From contig OZ241331.1 of NCBI GenBank assembly GCA_965200005.1, positions 248,001 through 312,000 on the forward strand: a stretch of DNA of 64,000 nucleotides. The letters run 5' to 3'. The position numbers and the translations under genes are program-made. The DNA is from Aldehydirespirator sp965200005 (GTDB lineage: Bacteria > Actinomycetota > Acidimicrobiia > Acidimicrobiales > Aldehydirespiratoraceae). This document shows positions 46,786-55,054 of the stretch, in pieces. The notes beneath the pieces were generated by a model. It did no database searches. It saw only the letters and a program-made list of their open reading frames with translations, and was not told the DNA's origin. Position 1 is the stretch's first letter; every line of letters starts with the position of its first letter.

Positions 46786-47354
46786 TGAGTAAACCTCGCC
46801 GTGTTGTGATCGCCATTAGCGGTGCCACGGGTGCGTTGTGTGGGGTGCGAGCTCTGGAGTTGCTCAAGGCAGTCCCCGGGGTTGAGACGCATCTTGTGAT
46901 CACTGGCCCCGGACGTCAGACCCTCGCTTATGAGACTGACATCACCGCTAGTGAAGTGGAAGCGCTCGCCGATGTTGTACATGGTTCACGTGACATCGCC
47001 GCGCCGATCTCGTCTGGCTCGTTTACAACCACGGGAATGATGATCGCACCTTGTTCAATCAAGATGCTCTCAGCAGTTGCTAACTCTTACGGTGTCGACC
47101 TCGTAAGCCGGGCAGCTGATGTGACCTTAAAGGAGCGGCGCCCGCTGGTATTGATGGTTCGAGAAACTCCGCTTCATCTCGGGCACCTCAGGCTGATGGT
47201 GCAAGCGGCTGAGATTGGTGCAGTGATTTACCCGCCGGTTCCCGCGTTCTATACCCGGCCGGCTTCGATTGATGAGATGGTGACACATACTGCAGCTCGA
47301 GCCCTCGAACACCTTGGCATTACCTTTGAGGGCATTCCCCGATGGGGTGAATAA
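46785..47354 (+). CDS. ubiX: Flavin prenyltransferase UbiX
   Basis: Makes prenylated FMN, the cofactor of UbiD enzymes, from FMN and dimethylallyl phosphate. The 189-residue product has AISGATGALCGVRALELL at its start, SSGSFTTTGMMIAPCSIKML, and LVLMVRETPLHLGHLR plus PPVPAFYTRP. Full length; the GTG start overlaps the UbiD stop, which ties it to that enzyme. Confidence 0.95.
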   Translation: MSKPRRVVIAISGATGALCGVRALELLKAVPGVETHLVITGPGRQTLAYETDITASEVEALADVVHGSRDIAAPISSGSFTTTGMMIAPCSIKMLSAVANSYGVDLVSRAADVTLKERRPLVLMVRETPLHLGHLRLMVQAAEIGAVIYPPVPAFYTRPASIDEMVTHTAARALEHLGITFEGIPRWGE

Positions 47355-47395
47355 GGCCAAAGCCTCGGTCGTGCATTTGCTCTTGTGGATCGAGC

Positions 47396-48997
47396 TCAGC
47401 GCAGCGCGCGTAGTGCAGCGTTGGCAGTATTGCCACCAGCTGCACCCCAGATCCCAGCCCCAGGGAAAGTGCCAGCACCCGACAGAAAGAGTCCCCGCAT
47501 CGGACCCCGGTGCCTACTGAGTTCGGGTCGCCGCCCGAACAGAGAAGCCAACGGGGATGCCCCATATGAAGGTGTGTAACCCCGGTTTAAGAAGAGTTCA
47601 CGCTCGTAGCGCTCCGGGGTCATTGTCCGGTAGCGGTTGATATGATCCAGATACCCCGGTTGCAGCAAACTCGACCAGACTTCAAGCCAGCGCCACGGCT
47701 CGCTTGGGTTGTCCCAGCCACCCTCGATGTCATAGGGCGTGAACAGAACTTCAAAGCTGAGGACGTGGTGGCCATCGTCGCTTCGCATGGCCCCATCAAG
47801 CGCCGAGGGAATGTTGACCATCAAGGTGGGCTGCTGAGCGACACGTCCGAGGTCTCTCAGCCGGTGTGATTCCAGGATCTCGTCAATGGAGGGTGAGATC
47901 ACAAAGGTCGACTCATTGGGTTCACGGCCTTCGAACAGGTCAGCGAGAGCGGATTCTTCGAGCGCCTGATATTGCGGCAGGGCGGTAATGACCGCATCGA
48001 TCTTTGACTGGTAGCCGTCCCCTTGTGGGACAGACGCCTGGCTGCTCACGAAACGCCGTGCCGCTCGCTGGCGAGCGGGCGTGAGCCAGTGAGCAACAAG
48101 TGCAGGATCGCACGCCACGATCACAGCCGAGGCGCTGACCTCGGCACCATCGCCGAGTCGCACGCCTCGCACTTGTGCCGCATCCCACAGCAGGCCATCG
48201 ACCGCGGTACCACACATGAGTCGTCCCCCGTAGGACTCGAAGGCCGTGGCAAGGGCATCCGTTAGTGCTCCGCTGCCACCGACAGGGCGTCCCGTCTTGA
48301 TGAGGTGTCGCATCGCATATGCCGTGCCGGCGAGTCCGGTTCCAGGACGATCTGGTCGCACACCCCAAACGGTGGGGCCGTTCGACACTGCGGGCGCAAC
48401 TAGGGCTTCATCATCGAAATAGTGGCGCAGCACGTCAAGGGCACTGGCGCGGCTCCAGCGCAACAGCCGCATAGCCCCCTTGCCTCTCCGGGCTGCTAGC
48501 CGCGCCAGCATCTTGGGAGTAGTGGCAGCACCCTTACCGATCTCAAGTGTCAGCTCCGCGACTGGCAGGGCGTCTTGCAGGTAGCGACGGTAATTGGCAG
48601 CTTCGGCCGGGCGATGGCGGCCGATGGACTCGACCGTTACCTCAATGTCGTTTGACATCAACCACGGAGCCGAATCCTCATATCCCAGGTAAACGGTGGC
48701 AGGATCCGCCTCGACGTAGCGCAAGCCGTGAGTTGTGAGATCCAGATCCTCGATGAAAGGCATCGCCCGCACCAGGGTGTGATCGCAGCTACAGATGTTG
48801 AAGCGAGCCCCGAGATCCTGAACTGTGGAGGCGCAACCGCCGACCGACTCCCGCGCCTCCACCAGCAGCGTCTTCACACCGGCTCGTGCAAGGTATGCCC
48901 CACACACGAGGCCGTTGTGGCCCGCGCCAACGACTATCGCATCAAAGTCTGAGCTGTCGGTTGTTGTGCGAATGTCCGACTTATTTGCCGATTTCAT
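47396..48997 (-). CDS. Phytoene-desaturase-like FAD/NAD(P) oxidoreductase
   Basis: FAD-dependent amine oxidase/carotenoid dehydrogenase-type enzyme. The N-terminal dinucleotide motif is VVGAGHNGLVCGAYLARAG followed by VEARESVGGCAST. The C-terminal FLSGAGTFPGAGIWGAAG completes the FAD site. 533 residues. Its start overlaps the yqeC stop by 4 nt, so the two are co-transcribed. Carotenoid role is not implied; the Crt-like family is broad. Confidence 0.88.
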   Translation of the reverse strand: MKSANKSDIRTTTDSSDFDAIVVGAGHNGLVCGAYLARAGVKTLLVEARESVGGCASTVQDLGARFNICSCDHTLVRAMPFIEDLDLTTHGLRYVEADPATVYLGYEDSAPWLMSNDIEVTVESIGRHRPAEAANYRRYLQDALPVAELTLEIGKGAATTPKMLARLAARRGKGAMRLLRWSRASALDVLRHYFDDEALVAPAVSNGPTVWGVRPDRPGTGLAGTAYAMRHLIKTGRPVGGSGALTDALATAFESYGGRLMCGTAVDGLLWDAAQVRGVRLGDGAEVSASAVIVACDPALVAHWLTPARQRAARRFVSSQASVPQGDGYQSKIDAVITALPQYQALEESALADLFEGREPNESTFVISPSIDEILESHRLRDLGRVAQQPTLMVNIPSALDGAMRSDDGHHVLSFEVLFTPYDIEGGWDNPSEPWRWLEVWSSLLQPGYLDHINRYRTMTPERYERELFLNRGYTPSYGASPLASLFGRRPELSRHRGPMRGLFLSGAGTFPGAGIWGAAGGNTANAALRALR

Positions 48998-49746
48998 GAC
49001 TGAGCATCGGAGCGCTCCCTGATGACTCCAACAAGAGCCGGATCCGCCGCGATAGCCACAGCTTGAGTGCCTCGCTCTCCGAGTTCGCCGAGAAGTTCTT
49101 CAACCTGGGAGTCATCAGGGTCGGCGCCACTCACGGCGACCACAAAGTGAGCATTGTCGGGAACGTTCTTGCGCATCCCAACAGGGCTCACCAGAGCATT
49201 CGCAGCCCTGGCTGGTGTGAAGCGGTCATAGGGCGAGCAGCGAGCTGCGGCTGCGACCCGCAGTGGTCGGTGCAGGCTGTCGGCGATTACGTAGCCGAGA
49301 GCGTTAGCACCAATGCATGCCACTACGTGTGTCGAGGCGGCCGGAATCGGGGGCTCCCAGGGAGCGGGCGCAGTGAAGGGTCGCCGCCTAGCTCCATCAG
49401 CTTCGACAATGATGTGGTCGGCTATTCCACGCCGGTGCCACTTGTCGATGGCTTCGGTCTCGTAACCGATTGCCTTGCGATGATCAGCCGACTTCCACAC
49501 CAGCACCGCACCAGCTTTGTCCAGCGAGGCCCGAAGTTCGGCATCGGAGGGATAGGTGAGCGTGCTGAATCCCTCGGTTCGTGCACTCCCCATGCGGGTA
49601 GTGGTGGTGAGAATGGTGGGCGCTGGCAGTTGTCGGCCGAGTGCAAACAACAGCGTGGTCTTGCCGCCGCCGCCGACAATCGCTACGAGGGCACCCTTAG
49701 TGATTCCTAGGGCTTGAGCTGCGCGCGCCAGTTCTATGGCACGCAT
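48994..49746 (-). CDS. yqeC: Selenium cofactor biosynthesis protein YqeC-like
   Basis: Putative accessory ATPase for selenium-dependent molybdenum hydroxylases. The 250-residue product has the glycine-rich P-loop VAIVGGGGKTTLLFALGRQL, then TTTTRMGS, and VEADGARRRPFTAPAPWEP, the family-typical EADGA region. It lies 195 nt from a selenocysteine tRNA gene on the other strand, and overlaps the downstream FAD oxidoreductase. A molybdenum hydroxylase is encoded 12 kb downstream. Confidence 0.85.
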   Translation of the reverse strand: MRAIELARAAQALGITKGALVAIVGGGGKTTLLFALGRQLPAPTILTTTTRMGSARTEGFSTLTYPSDAELRASLDKAGAVLVWKSADHRKAIGYETEAIDKWHRRGIADHIIVEADGARRRPFTAPAPWEPPIPAASTHVVACIGANALGYVIADSLHRPLRVAAAARCSPYDRFTPARAANALVSPVGMRKNVPDNAHFVVAVSGADPDDSQVEELLGELGERGTQAVAIAADPALVGVIRERSDAQS

Positions 49747-49797
49747 GGTGGGCGACGCCGCAGGTTCAGCCTGCTGGGGCGTCTCCGTGGTTGGTAG

Positions 49798-49881
49798 CTA
49801 GACCTCGCGGATCTTGCGGGCGAGCACCACCGCCAGTGCCACCAGTGCACCCAATATGACGAGCCGCTTGAAGAACTTCAC
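49798..49881 (-). CDS. Possible 27-residue membrane peptide
   Basis: A GTG-started frame codes for a basic start (KFFKR), a hydrophobic run LVILGALVALAVVLA and a basic end (RKIREV). Such single-helix peptides occur as small actinobacterial membrane proteins. It is too short to be sure, and the frame remains open upstream into the tRNA-Sec complement. It precedes yqeC on the same strand. Confidence 0.4.
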   Translation of the reverse strand: MKFFKRLVILGALVALAVVLARKIREV

Positions 49882-49940
49882 GGTGGCGATGGTAGTCCGG
49901 CGACAGGCCGCAACCACACCACAGCGATACCGTTGGTGCC

Positions 49941-50036
49941 GGAGGTGTCTGAGTGCCTGGTGGGCTCCCCCGCCTTCAAAGCGGGAGGGACGGGCGATCC
50001 CCGTCCGGCGGGTTCGATTCCCGTCCACCTCCGCCA
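49941..50036 (+). tRNA. selC: tRNA-Sec (TCA, reads UGA)
   Basis: Extended tRNA of 96 nt with encoded CCA. The acceptor GGAGGTG pairs with CACCTCC, the anticodon arm CCCGC-CTTCAAA-GCGGG presents TCA, and a long variable arm GGACGGG-CGAT-CCCCGTCC follows. The T arm is GCGGGTTCGATTCCCGT. The long extra arm, the TCA anticodon and discriminator G are the features of bacterial selenocysteine tRNA. selA, selB and selD are not in the window. Confidence 0.93.
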
Positions 50037-50195
50037 CCCCACAACTCTGTCGACTTGGGTTGCAATCATGGTGCTGGGCGGCGATGCGGCTAGCGATCCT
50101 GATACCAACCACGCCCAAACTGCGTCGACCAGCACTCGGCGACTCTCGTGCTTACACCCGTTCACCCATTCGATCAATCAGGAGAACCAACACCA

Positions 50196-50594
50196 ATGAG
50201 TGAGGAACCCGTAGTTGAGCCATCCAGCAGCGACGAACTGTGGGAACGCGGAGCCGAGATGATCAAGGCTGTGTATGCGGGCAACGTGACCCAGTTGCCT
50301 AAAGGCACGATGCCGTTCTTTGATGTCATGCTCGAGACACTGTTTGCGCAAGTGTGGACTCGCCCCGAACTTTCTGTGCGAGACCGTCGACTGCTGGTCA
50401 TGGGCGTAATCGCTGCGTTCGGTCAGGTTGATACCTGGAAACTGCAGGTGGCATCCGCTCTAGCAAACGGTGAACTAACACCAACCGAAGTGCGCGAGAC
50501 CCTCGTAACCCTGGCCCCCTACGCCGGCTACCCAAACGTCGCCGCCCTCACCGGCCCCACCGAACAAACCATCGCCCAAGCATCAGAGGGTTGA
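50196..50594 (+). CDS. Carboxymuconolactone-decarboxylase-family protein
   Basis: All-helical CMD/PcaC-like protein. The 132-residue product shows the gamma-type pattern RDRRLLVMGVIAAFGQ and ELTPTEVRETLVTLAPYAGY. It lacks the Cys-x2-Cys of AhpD-type redox members, so a decarboxylase-like or unknown role is more likely. ATG at 50196 has GGAGA upstream. First plus-strand gene after tRNA-Sec. Confidence 0.82.
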   Translation: MSEEPVVEPSSSDELWERGAEMIKAVYAGNVTQLPKGTMPFFDVMLETLFAQVWTRPELSVRDRRLLVMGVIAAFGQVDTWKLQVASALANGELTPTEVRETLVTLAPYAGYPNVAALTGPTEQTIAQASEG

Positions 50595-50668
50595 GCAGAC
50601 AACCACAACTCTCCTACGCCTACACTCCGCAAGAGATAGCGAAGATTAACAGAAAGTGGCGAAAGAAT

Positions 50669-51091
50669 ATGACTGATATCGACTATACGAACTTCCGAAA
50701 GTCGCTCAAGAATCTTGAGGTTCAGCACGAGAACATGCTGAACTTGCCAGGTGACGTTCCGGAGTACATGCGGGAAGGCATGATCGAGTCGGTGATAAAG
50801 CGATTTGAAATCTGTTATGAGACGCTTTGGAAGGTCTTGAGGCGCTACCTGATCGACGAACTAGGACTTGCCAATGTGCCCGGAAGCCCCAGACCGATCC
50901 TGCGCATGGCTGCCGAAAATCTTCTCCTGACCTCCGGGAGCGAACAGTGGATGCGCTACGTGGATGCACGTATAGACACGACTCACAGATATTCGGGAGA
51001 GCAGGCTGCTCAAGCCGTAGGGTTGGTGCGACAGTTCATCCGCGACGCCATCAGTCTCCATACAGCGATGACCGGAGAACCATGGGATTAG
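50669..51091 (+). CDS. HI0074-family nucleotidyltransferase-associated protein (HepT-like)
   Basis: Helical bundle protein of the type paired with minimal nucleotidyltransferases. The 140-residue product starts at MTDIDYTNF and includes KRFEICYETLWKVLRRYLID, the characteristic region. The frame is open from 50591, but ATG at 50669 gives the family length. It is followed by a MNT domain gene in another frame; the pair resembles HepT/MntA toxin-antitoxin loci. Confidence 0.78.
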   Translation: MTDIDYTNFRKSLKNLEVQHENMLNLPGDVPEYMREGMIESVIKRFEICYETLWKVLRRYLIDELGLANVPGSPRPILRMAAENLLLTSGSEQWMRYVDARIDTTHRYSGEQAAQAVGLVRQFIRDAISLHTAMTGEPWD

Positions 51092-51106
51092 GCGCTTCTA
51101 TCGAAC

Positions 51107-51424
51107 CTGAGACCGGATCACCGGAAGATTGTCGAGCAGATTCTCGCTGAACATGTGCCGGATTGCGAAGTTCGCGCCTTCGGGTCCCGCGTCACCTGGA
51201 CTGCCGGTATCCACTCCGATCTTGACCTTGCCGTCATCGGCAACACGCGGCTCCCGTTCGGCACGCTGGCGCGTCTCAAGGAGGCGTTCGACGAGTCCCG
51301 CCTGCCGATGCGCGTGGATGTACTTGACTTCCATGCTGTTCCCGACCACTTTCACCGCAACATCGACGAGAACTATGCAACCATGCAGACCAGGAAAGCT
51401 AGTAGCGAGAACCGAGTCGGTTAG
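51107..51424 (+). CDS. MNT-domain nucleotidyltransferase, start unclear
   Basis: Minimal nucleotidyltransferase with the GSRVTWTAGIHSDLDLAV motif (Gly-Ser, then Asp-x-Asp) and a conserved third acid in MRVDVLDFHAVPDH. The helix before it (RPDHRKIVEQILAEHVP) is also family-like, but no ATG, GTG or TTG exists in frame before GTG at 51155; CTG at 51107 is the best candidate. An ATG at 51082 (MGLGASIEP) is in the wrong frame, so a one-base frameshift near the start is possible. Pairs with the preceding gene. Confidence 0.6.
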   Translation: MRPDHRKIVEQILAEHVPDCEVRAFGSRVTWTAGIHSDLDLAVIGNTRLPFGTLARLKEAFDESRLPMRVDVLDFHAVPDHFHRNIDENYATMQTRKASSENRVG

Positions 51425-51425
51425 C

Positions 51426-51451
51426 TGATGGGTTCATCTCGGAACCCATCA
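51426..51451. terminator. Hairpin terminator between convergent genes
   Basis: TGATGGGTTC / GAACCCATCA, a perfect 10-bp stem with a 6-nt loop, lies between the stops of the MNT gene (plus) and the sigma-factor gene (minus). The inverted repeat can serve both strands. Confidence 0.72.
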
Positions 51452-51463
51452 ATTGGTCAGTGA

Positions 51464-52417
51464 TTAGACGTTGAGGAGGTCGCGGGCTCCAGTGTCGCTT
51501 GAGGGGTGACGGAGTTTTGACATCGCCCGGGCTTCAATCTGACGGATCCGTTCACGGGTGAGATTGAAGTGTTCCCCCACCTCTTCGAGGGTGCGAGACT
51601 CGCCCCTGTCTAGACCGAAACGCAGCCTGAGGATGTCACGCTCCCGCTTGTCGAGAGGCGACAGCAGGCGCATGATCTCATCGGGCAGCATTGTGGTTGC
51701 GGCAACGTCGAAGGGTTGGTCGACTGTGACGTCCTCGACCACGTCACCAAGCTCAGCTTCGCCGTCCTGACGCAACGGCTCCGATAGCGAAAATGGCTCA
51801 TACTGGAAGCGCAACGCCTCAGCGATCTTCTCCTCCGGCATCTCCACTTCGGCGGCAAGCTCACACAACTTTGGCTTACGACCGTGCTTGAGCTCGAGAC
51901 GAGTACGCGCCTTCTGCAAGCGGGCAAGGGTGTCGCCGGCATGAACCGGAAGCCGGATGGTGCGCCCAGTGTTGGCAATGCCACGAGTAATGGCCTGGCG
52001 GATCCACCAAGTGGCGTACGTGGAGAACTTGAAGCCTTTACGCCAGTCGAACTTCTCGACTGCGTGCATTAGGCCAAGGTTGCCTTCCTGGATCAAATCC
52101 AGCAGTGGCAGACCCGATGCCTGATACTTCTTGGCAATCGACACCACAAGACGCAGGTTGGACTGGACAAACGTCCTCTCGGCCTCTTCGCCTTTGCGCG
52201 CAGACCTGCGCAACTCCCGCGCCTTAGCGTCGTTGAGCGACCCAGGAGCGGCTGCTTCAAGGGTGTTGCGGGCTTCGACACCCTTCTCGATCTTTTGGGC
52301 GAGTATCTGCTCTTTCCGCTTGTTCAGCAGTTGGTGCCGACCAATTTCGGTGAGGTAGATCCGAACTAGATCCTCATCATTGTCGTCTGAACGATGTCTG
52401 ATCCTGGCCCTCGCCAC
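51464..52417 (-). CDS. RNA polymerase sigma-70 factor, SigA/SigB-like
   Basis: Group 1/2 sigma factor with regions 1.2 (DLVRIYLTEIGRHQLL), 2 (NLRLVVSIAKKYQASGLPLL, WWIRQAITRGIANTGRTIRL), 3 and 4 (LEEVGEHFNLTRERIRQIEA). The acidic N-terminal part of RpoD is missing, so a group 2 role is likely, though a short primary sigma cannot be excluded. GTG at 52417 is preceded by GAAGG and a run of ten G that makes up its Shine-Dalgarno. About 317 residues. Confidence 0.92.
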   Translation of the reverse strand: MARARIRHRSDDNDEDLVRIYLTEIGRHQLLNKRKEQILAQKIEKGVEARNTLEAAAPGSLNDAKARELRRSARKGEEAERTFVQSNLRLVVSIAKKYQASGLPLLDLIQEGNLGLMHAVEKFDWRKGFKFSTYATWWIRQAITRGIANTGRTIRLPVHAGDTLARLQKARTRLELKHGRKPKLCELAAEVEMPEEKIAEALRFQYEPFSLSEPLRQDGEAELGDVVEDVTVDQPFDVAATTMLPDEIMRLLSPLDKRERDILRLRFGLDRGESRTLEEVGEHFNLTRERIRQIEARAMSKLRHPSSDTGARDLLNV

Positions 52418-52419
52418 GA

Positions 52420-52429
52420 CCCCCCCCCC
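52420..52429. repeat. Ten-base G/C homopolymer at the sigma factor start
   Basis: Ten consecutive C on the plus strand (G on the coding strand) lie 2 nt before the GTG start of the sigma gene, where they form the Shine-Dalgarno. Length is prone to slippage or sequencing error. Confidence 0.8.
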
Positions 52430-52569
52430 TTCACGCAACAGACAGTGGTTGCGACCACCGTCGGCGTGTCGCGAACAGTGCTAGAACGATAACGACGTAT
52501 CGCCCAACGGCAACCCGCGAGTCTCTCTGCAATTTGACGGGCACTTGCTCAACGGCAGCCGAGCCGCAA

Positions 52570-53157
52570 TCACCAACCGGGCGACAAGAGGTGTGCGGGC
52601 ACTAATCCGCCGGTGTCGTCAAGGTTCTTAGCGACCCGCCGTGTGGCGTTGCTCGCTTGGCTGGGGTTCACGTTGATCCCCGCTGGCTTGGCGAGCCGTC
52701 GCAGGTCACGCGCTAGGTGATCGACAGCGGCCGCCAGTGGCGCGTCACAATGGGGCGCCGCGTGGGCACGAACCGCCTCACACACAGACACGAGTTGCGG
52801 AATCAATACCCCCTGCGTCACGGCAAGCCTGTTGCTATTGCCCTCGGTTCCTGCGATGTCATGCAGTACATCCCCGTGGCCTGCACTAGCCGGTCTCGGT
52901 TCACGGTATGGCTCCATCAATACCGAGTCAGGTTGATGACTTGCCAGACCAGAGGCATGGCCGTGCAGGCAACGACTCACTACCGCTAACCAGACCGCCG
53001 ACTCGGGCTCCGCTGTGTCGGCAGCTTCGACGCTCCAATCGGCAAGGAGTTGTGCGAGATGGTCGCTCACCCATCGCAGGGTCGACACAAGTTGCGCGGT
53101 CGCAACGACGGTGTAACCAACCGGCTCAGCTAGGTCACGGGTATTCGAGTCAGACAT
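52570..53157 (-). CDS. Hypothetical protein
   Basis: Not recognised. From ATG at 53157 the product is 195 residues, mostly helical by composition, with LVSTLRWVSDHLAQLLADWS near the start and LAAAVDHLARDLRRLAKPAG near the end; no signal peptide or membrane helix. The start overlaps the NAD synthase stop by 8 nt, so it is part of that transcript. A longer frame to 53268 lies inside the synthase gene and is not favoured. Confidence 0.65.
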   Translation of the reverse strand: MSDSNTRDLAEPVGYTVVATAQLVSTLRWVSDHLAQLLADWSVEAADTAEPESAVWLAVVSRCLHGHASGLASHQPDSVLMEPYREPRPASAGHGDVLHDIAGTEGNSNRLAVTQGVLIPQLVSVCEAVRAHAAPHCDAPLAAAVDHLARDLRRLAKPAGINVNPSQASNATRRVAKNLDDTGGLVPAHLLSPGW

Positions 53158-55003
53158 CTTCGGATCTATAGCGGTTAATGATAGGGATGCGCCGGTCGCG
53201 CCCGAAAGCCTGGTTGGTGAGCCTCGGCCCGAGTGGACTCTGGCGTCGCTTGTACTCGGCAATGTCAACTAGCCGGCAGACCCGAGCAACAACCTCAGGT
53301 GGGGCAATGGCTTCGCGTTGTATGTCGGTGACGCTGCAACGTGACTCCACGTAGAGACGAAGTATGGGATCGAGTGTCTCGTAAGGAGGCAGCGACTGAT
53401 CATCACGCTGACCGGGTGCGAGTTCGGCCGAGGGTGCCTTGTTCAATACATTCGCGGGGATCAGATCATGGCCCGCCTGTTCATTGCGCCAACGACACAG
53501 GTCATAGACATCGAGTTTCCACAGGTCACAGATCACAGCAAAGGCGCCCGCTGTGTCTCCATAAAGCGTCGAGTAGCCAACTGCAAGTTCACTCTTGTTG
53601 CCGGTGGTGAGTACCAGCCAACCATTCTCGTTTGCAATGGCCATAAGAGTGAACCCGCGGATCCGAGCCTGAAGGTTCTGCTCAGTCAGGCTTCCCGGTG
53701 TCACCTCAGATCCATCAAGCGCACTGGCGAGTATCCCGGTAGCCGCCGAATGCACAGGATCTATCTCAACTATTCGAGAGTCAATGCCGAGATTGGCCGC
53801 TAGTTGGCGGGCATCTGCTACGGAGTGTTCGCTCGAGTAGCGCGATGGCATCAACACGCCACAAACGTGTTCTGGCCCTAATGCCGCTGCTGCAATTGTT
53901 GCTACAAGTGATGAGTCAATGCCACCTGAGAGCCCAATACAGACATCGCTGAAGCCACTCTTGTGGACATAGTCGCGTGTGGCGAGCACGAGTGCATTCC
54001 AGCGCTGCCCATTCAGTGTCAACGGTGCCGCTATGTGAGCGACCCGCTTGTCGTTCCGTCGCTTTGCGGTGGTTATGGCGACCGGGTCGACGGGCGTGAC
54101 CTGATCAACCAAACCGGCGTTGACATCACCGTGACCAGGCTGCGAAGAAGTCAAGTCAACATCAACAATCTCAACCGCTTCAGAGAATGCGGCACAGCGA
54201 GCGAGCAACGAACCCCCGGCCCCGATAACGAAGGAACCGCCGTCAAACACCAACTCATCTTGTCCCCCGACAAGATTGACATAAGCGATTGGAATGCCTG
54301 ACTCGAGTACACGTTGCTGTACGACTTCTTCACGAGTCGTTTGCTTGTCTTCTCGAAACGGCGAGCCGTTGACATTGAGAATCAAACGAGCCCCGGCACG
54401 AGCCAGATCAGCAACCGGGCCGCCTTGCACCCAAACGTCTTCACAGATCGTTACACCGACCGAGAGGCCACCAATCTCAAACATCGGTGGAATACCGACA
54501 CCGGGCTCGAAGTGACGCAACTCGTCAAACACGTCATAGTTGGGCAATTGACGTTTGTGATAGATGCCATATACCCGGCCACCTGCACAGACTGCTACGG
54601 CGTTGTGGGCCCGACCGGAGCCCGAGCCACCTTCGCCCCCAGCAACATTGGCGTTGCTGGGAGGCCTGTCGGCGACCGACCTTGCCGCAGTCACCGTCCC
54701 ATCAACAAAGCCAACAACTGCGACGCAGTCACCAGTTCGGGCCGCGAACCGCTGCAAAGCCAGCTTGCTTGACGACACAAACCCTGGCCGCAGCACCAAG
54801 TCCTCGGGCGGGTAGCCAGTGAGGGTCAACTCTGGCATCACCGCAACATCAGCGCCCGCGGCCTCAGCTTTGGCGAGCGCTTCTAGGGCTAGGTCTAGGT
54901 TTCCCTCAAGGTCACCCACCGTCGAGTTGATCTGACAAATCGCAAGCCGTAACCAGTTCTCGTCAGATGAAGGCGACGCGTCAGCGTCACAGGGGCCATG
55001 CAA
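53150..55003 (-). CDS. nadE: Glutamine-dependent NAD(+) synthase
   Basis: Final step of NAD synthesis, amidating nicotinic acid adenine dinucleotide with glutamine-derived ammonia. The N-terminal nitrilase domain holds the catalytic triad: Glu in ELTLTGYPPEDL, Lys in YHKRQLPNY and Cys in VTICEDVWVQGG. The C-terminal synthase domain starts near residue 345 with the P-loop IGLSGGIDSSLVA. 617 residues. The annotated start is TTG at 55003 and lacks a good Shine-Dalgarno, so the exact start is uncertain. Confidence 0.95.
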   Translation of the reverse strand: MHGPCDADASPSSDENWLRLAICQINSTVGDLEGNLDLALEALAKAEAAGADVAVMPELTLTGYPPEDLVLRPGFVSSSKLALQRFAARTGDCVAVVGFVDGTVTAARSVADRPPSNANVAGGEGGSGSGRAHNAVAVCAGGRVYGIYHKRQLPNYDVFDELRHFEPGVGIPPMFEIGGLSVGVTICEDVWVQGGPVADLARAGARLILNVNGSPFREDKQTTREEVVQQRVLESGIPIAYVNLVGGQDELVFDGGSFVIGAGGSLLARCAAFSEAVEIVDVDLTSSQPGHGDVNAGLVDQVTPVDPVAITTAKRRNDKRVAHIAAPLTLNGQRWNALVLATRDYVHKSGFSDVCIGLSGGIDSSLVATIAAAALGPEHVCGVLMPSRYSSEHSVADARQLAANLGIDSRIVEIDPVHSAATGILASALDGSEVTPGSLTEQNLQARIRGFTLMAIANENGWLVLTTGNKSELAVGYSTLYGDTAGAFAVICDLWKLDVYDLCRWRNEQAGHDLIPANVLNKAPSAELAPGQRDDQSLPPYETLDPILRLYVESRCSVTDIQREAIAPPEVVARVCRLVDIAEYKRRQSPLGPRLTNQAFGRDRRIPIINRYRSEDV

Positions 55004-55054
55004 CGTGGTCGTGGTGTCGGCGCCCCGATGACGCTTTGGTCGCTTCGATCAGGT

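Noticed and set aside
47396..48997. MftG or another mycofactocin oxidase
   Set aside because: The FAD oxidoreductase belongs to the phytoene-desaturase-like family and lacks the GMC pattern; it lies 11 kb from the mft genes.
50196..50594. AhpD-like peroxidase
   Set aside because: The CMD-family protein has no Cys-x2-Cys pair, so peroxidase chemistry is not supported.
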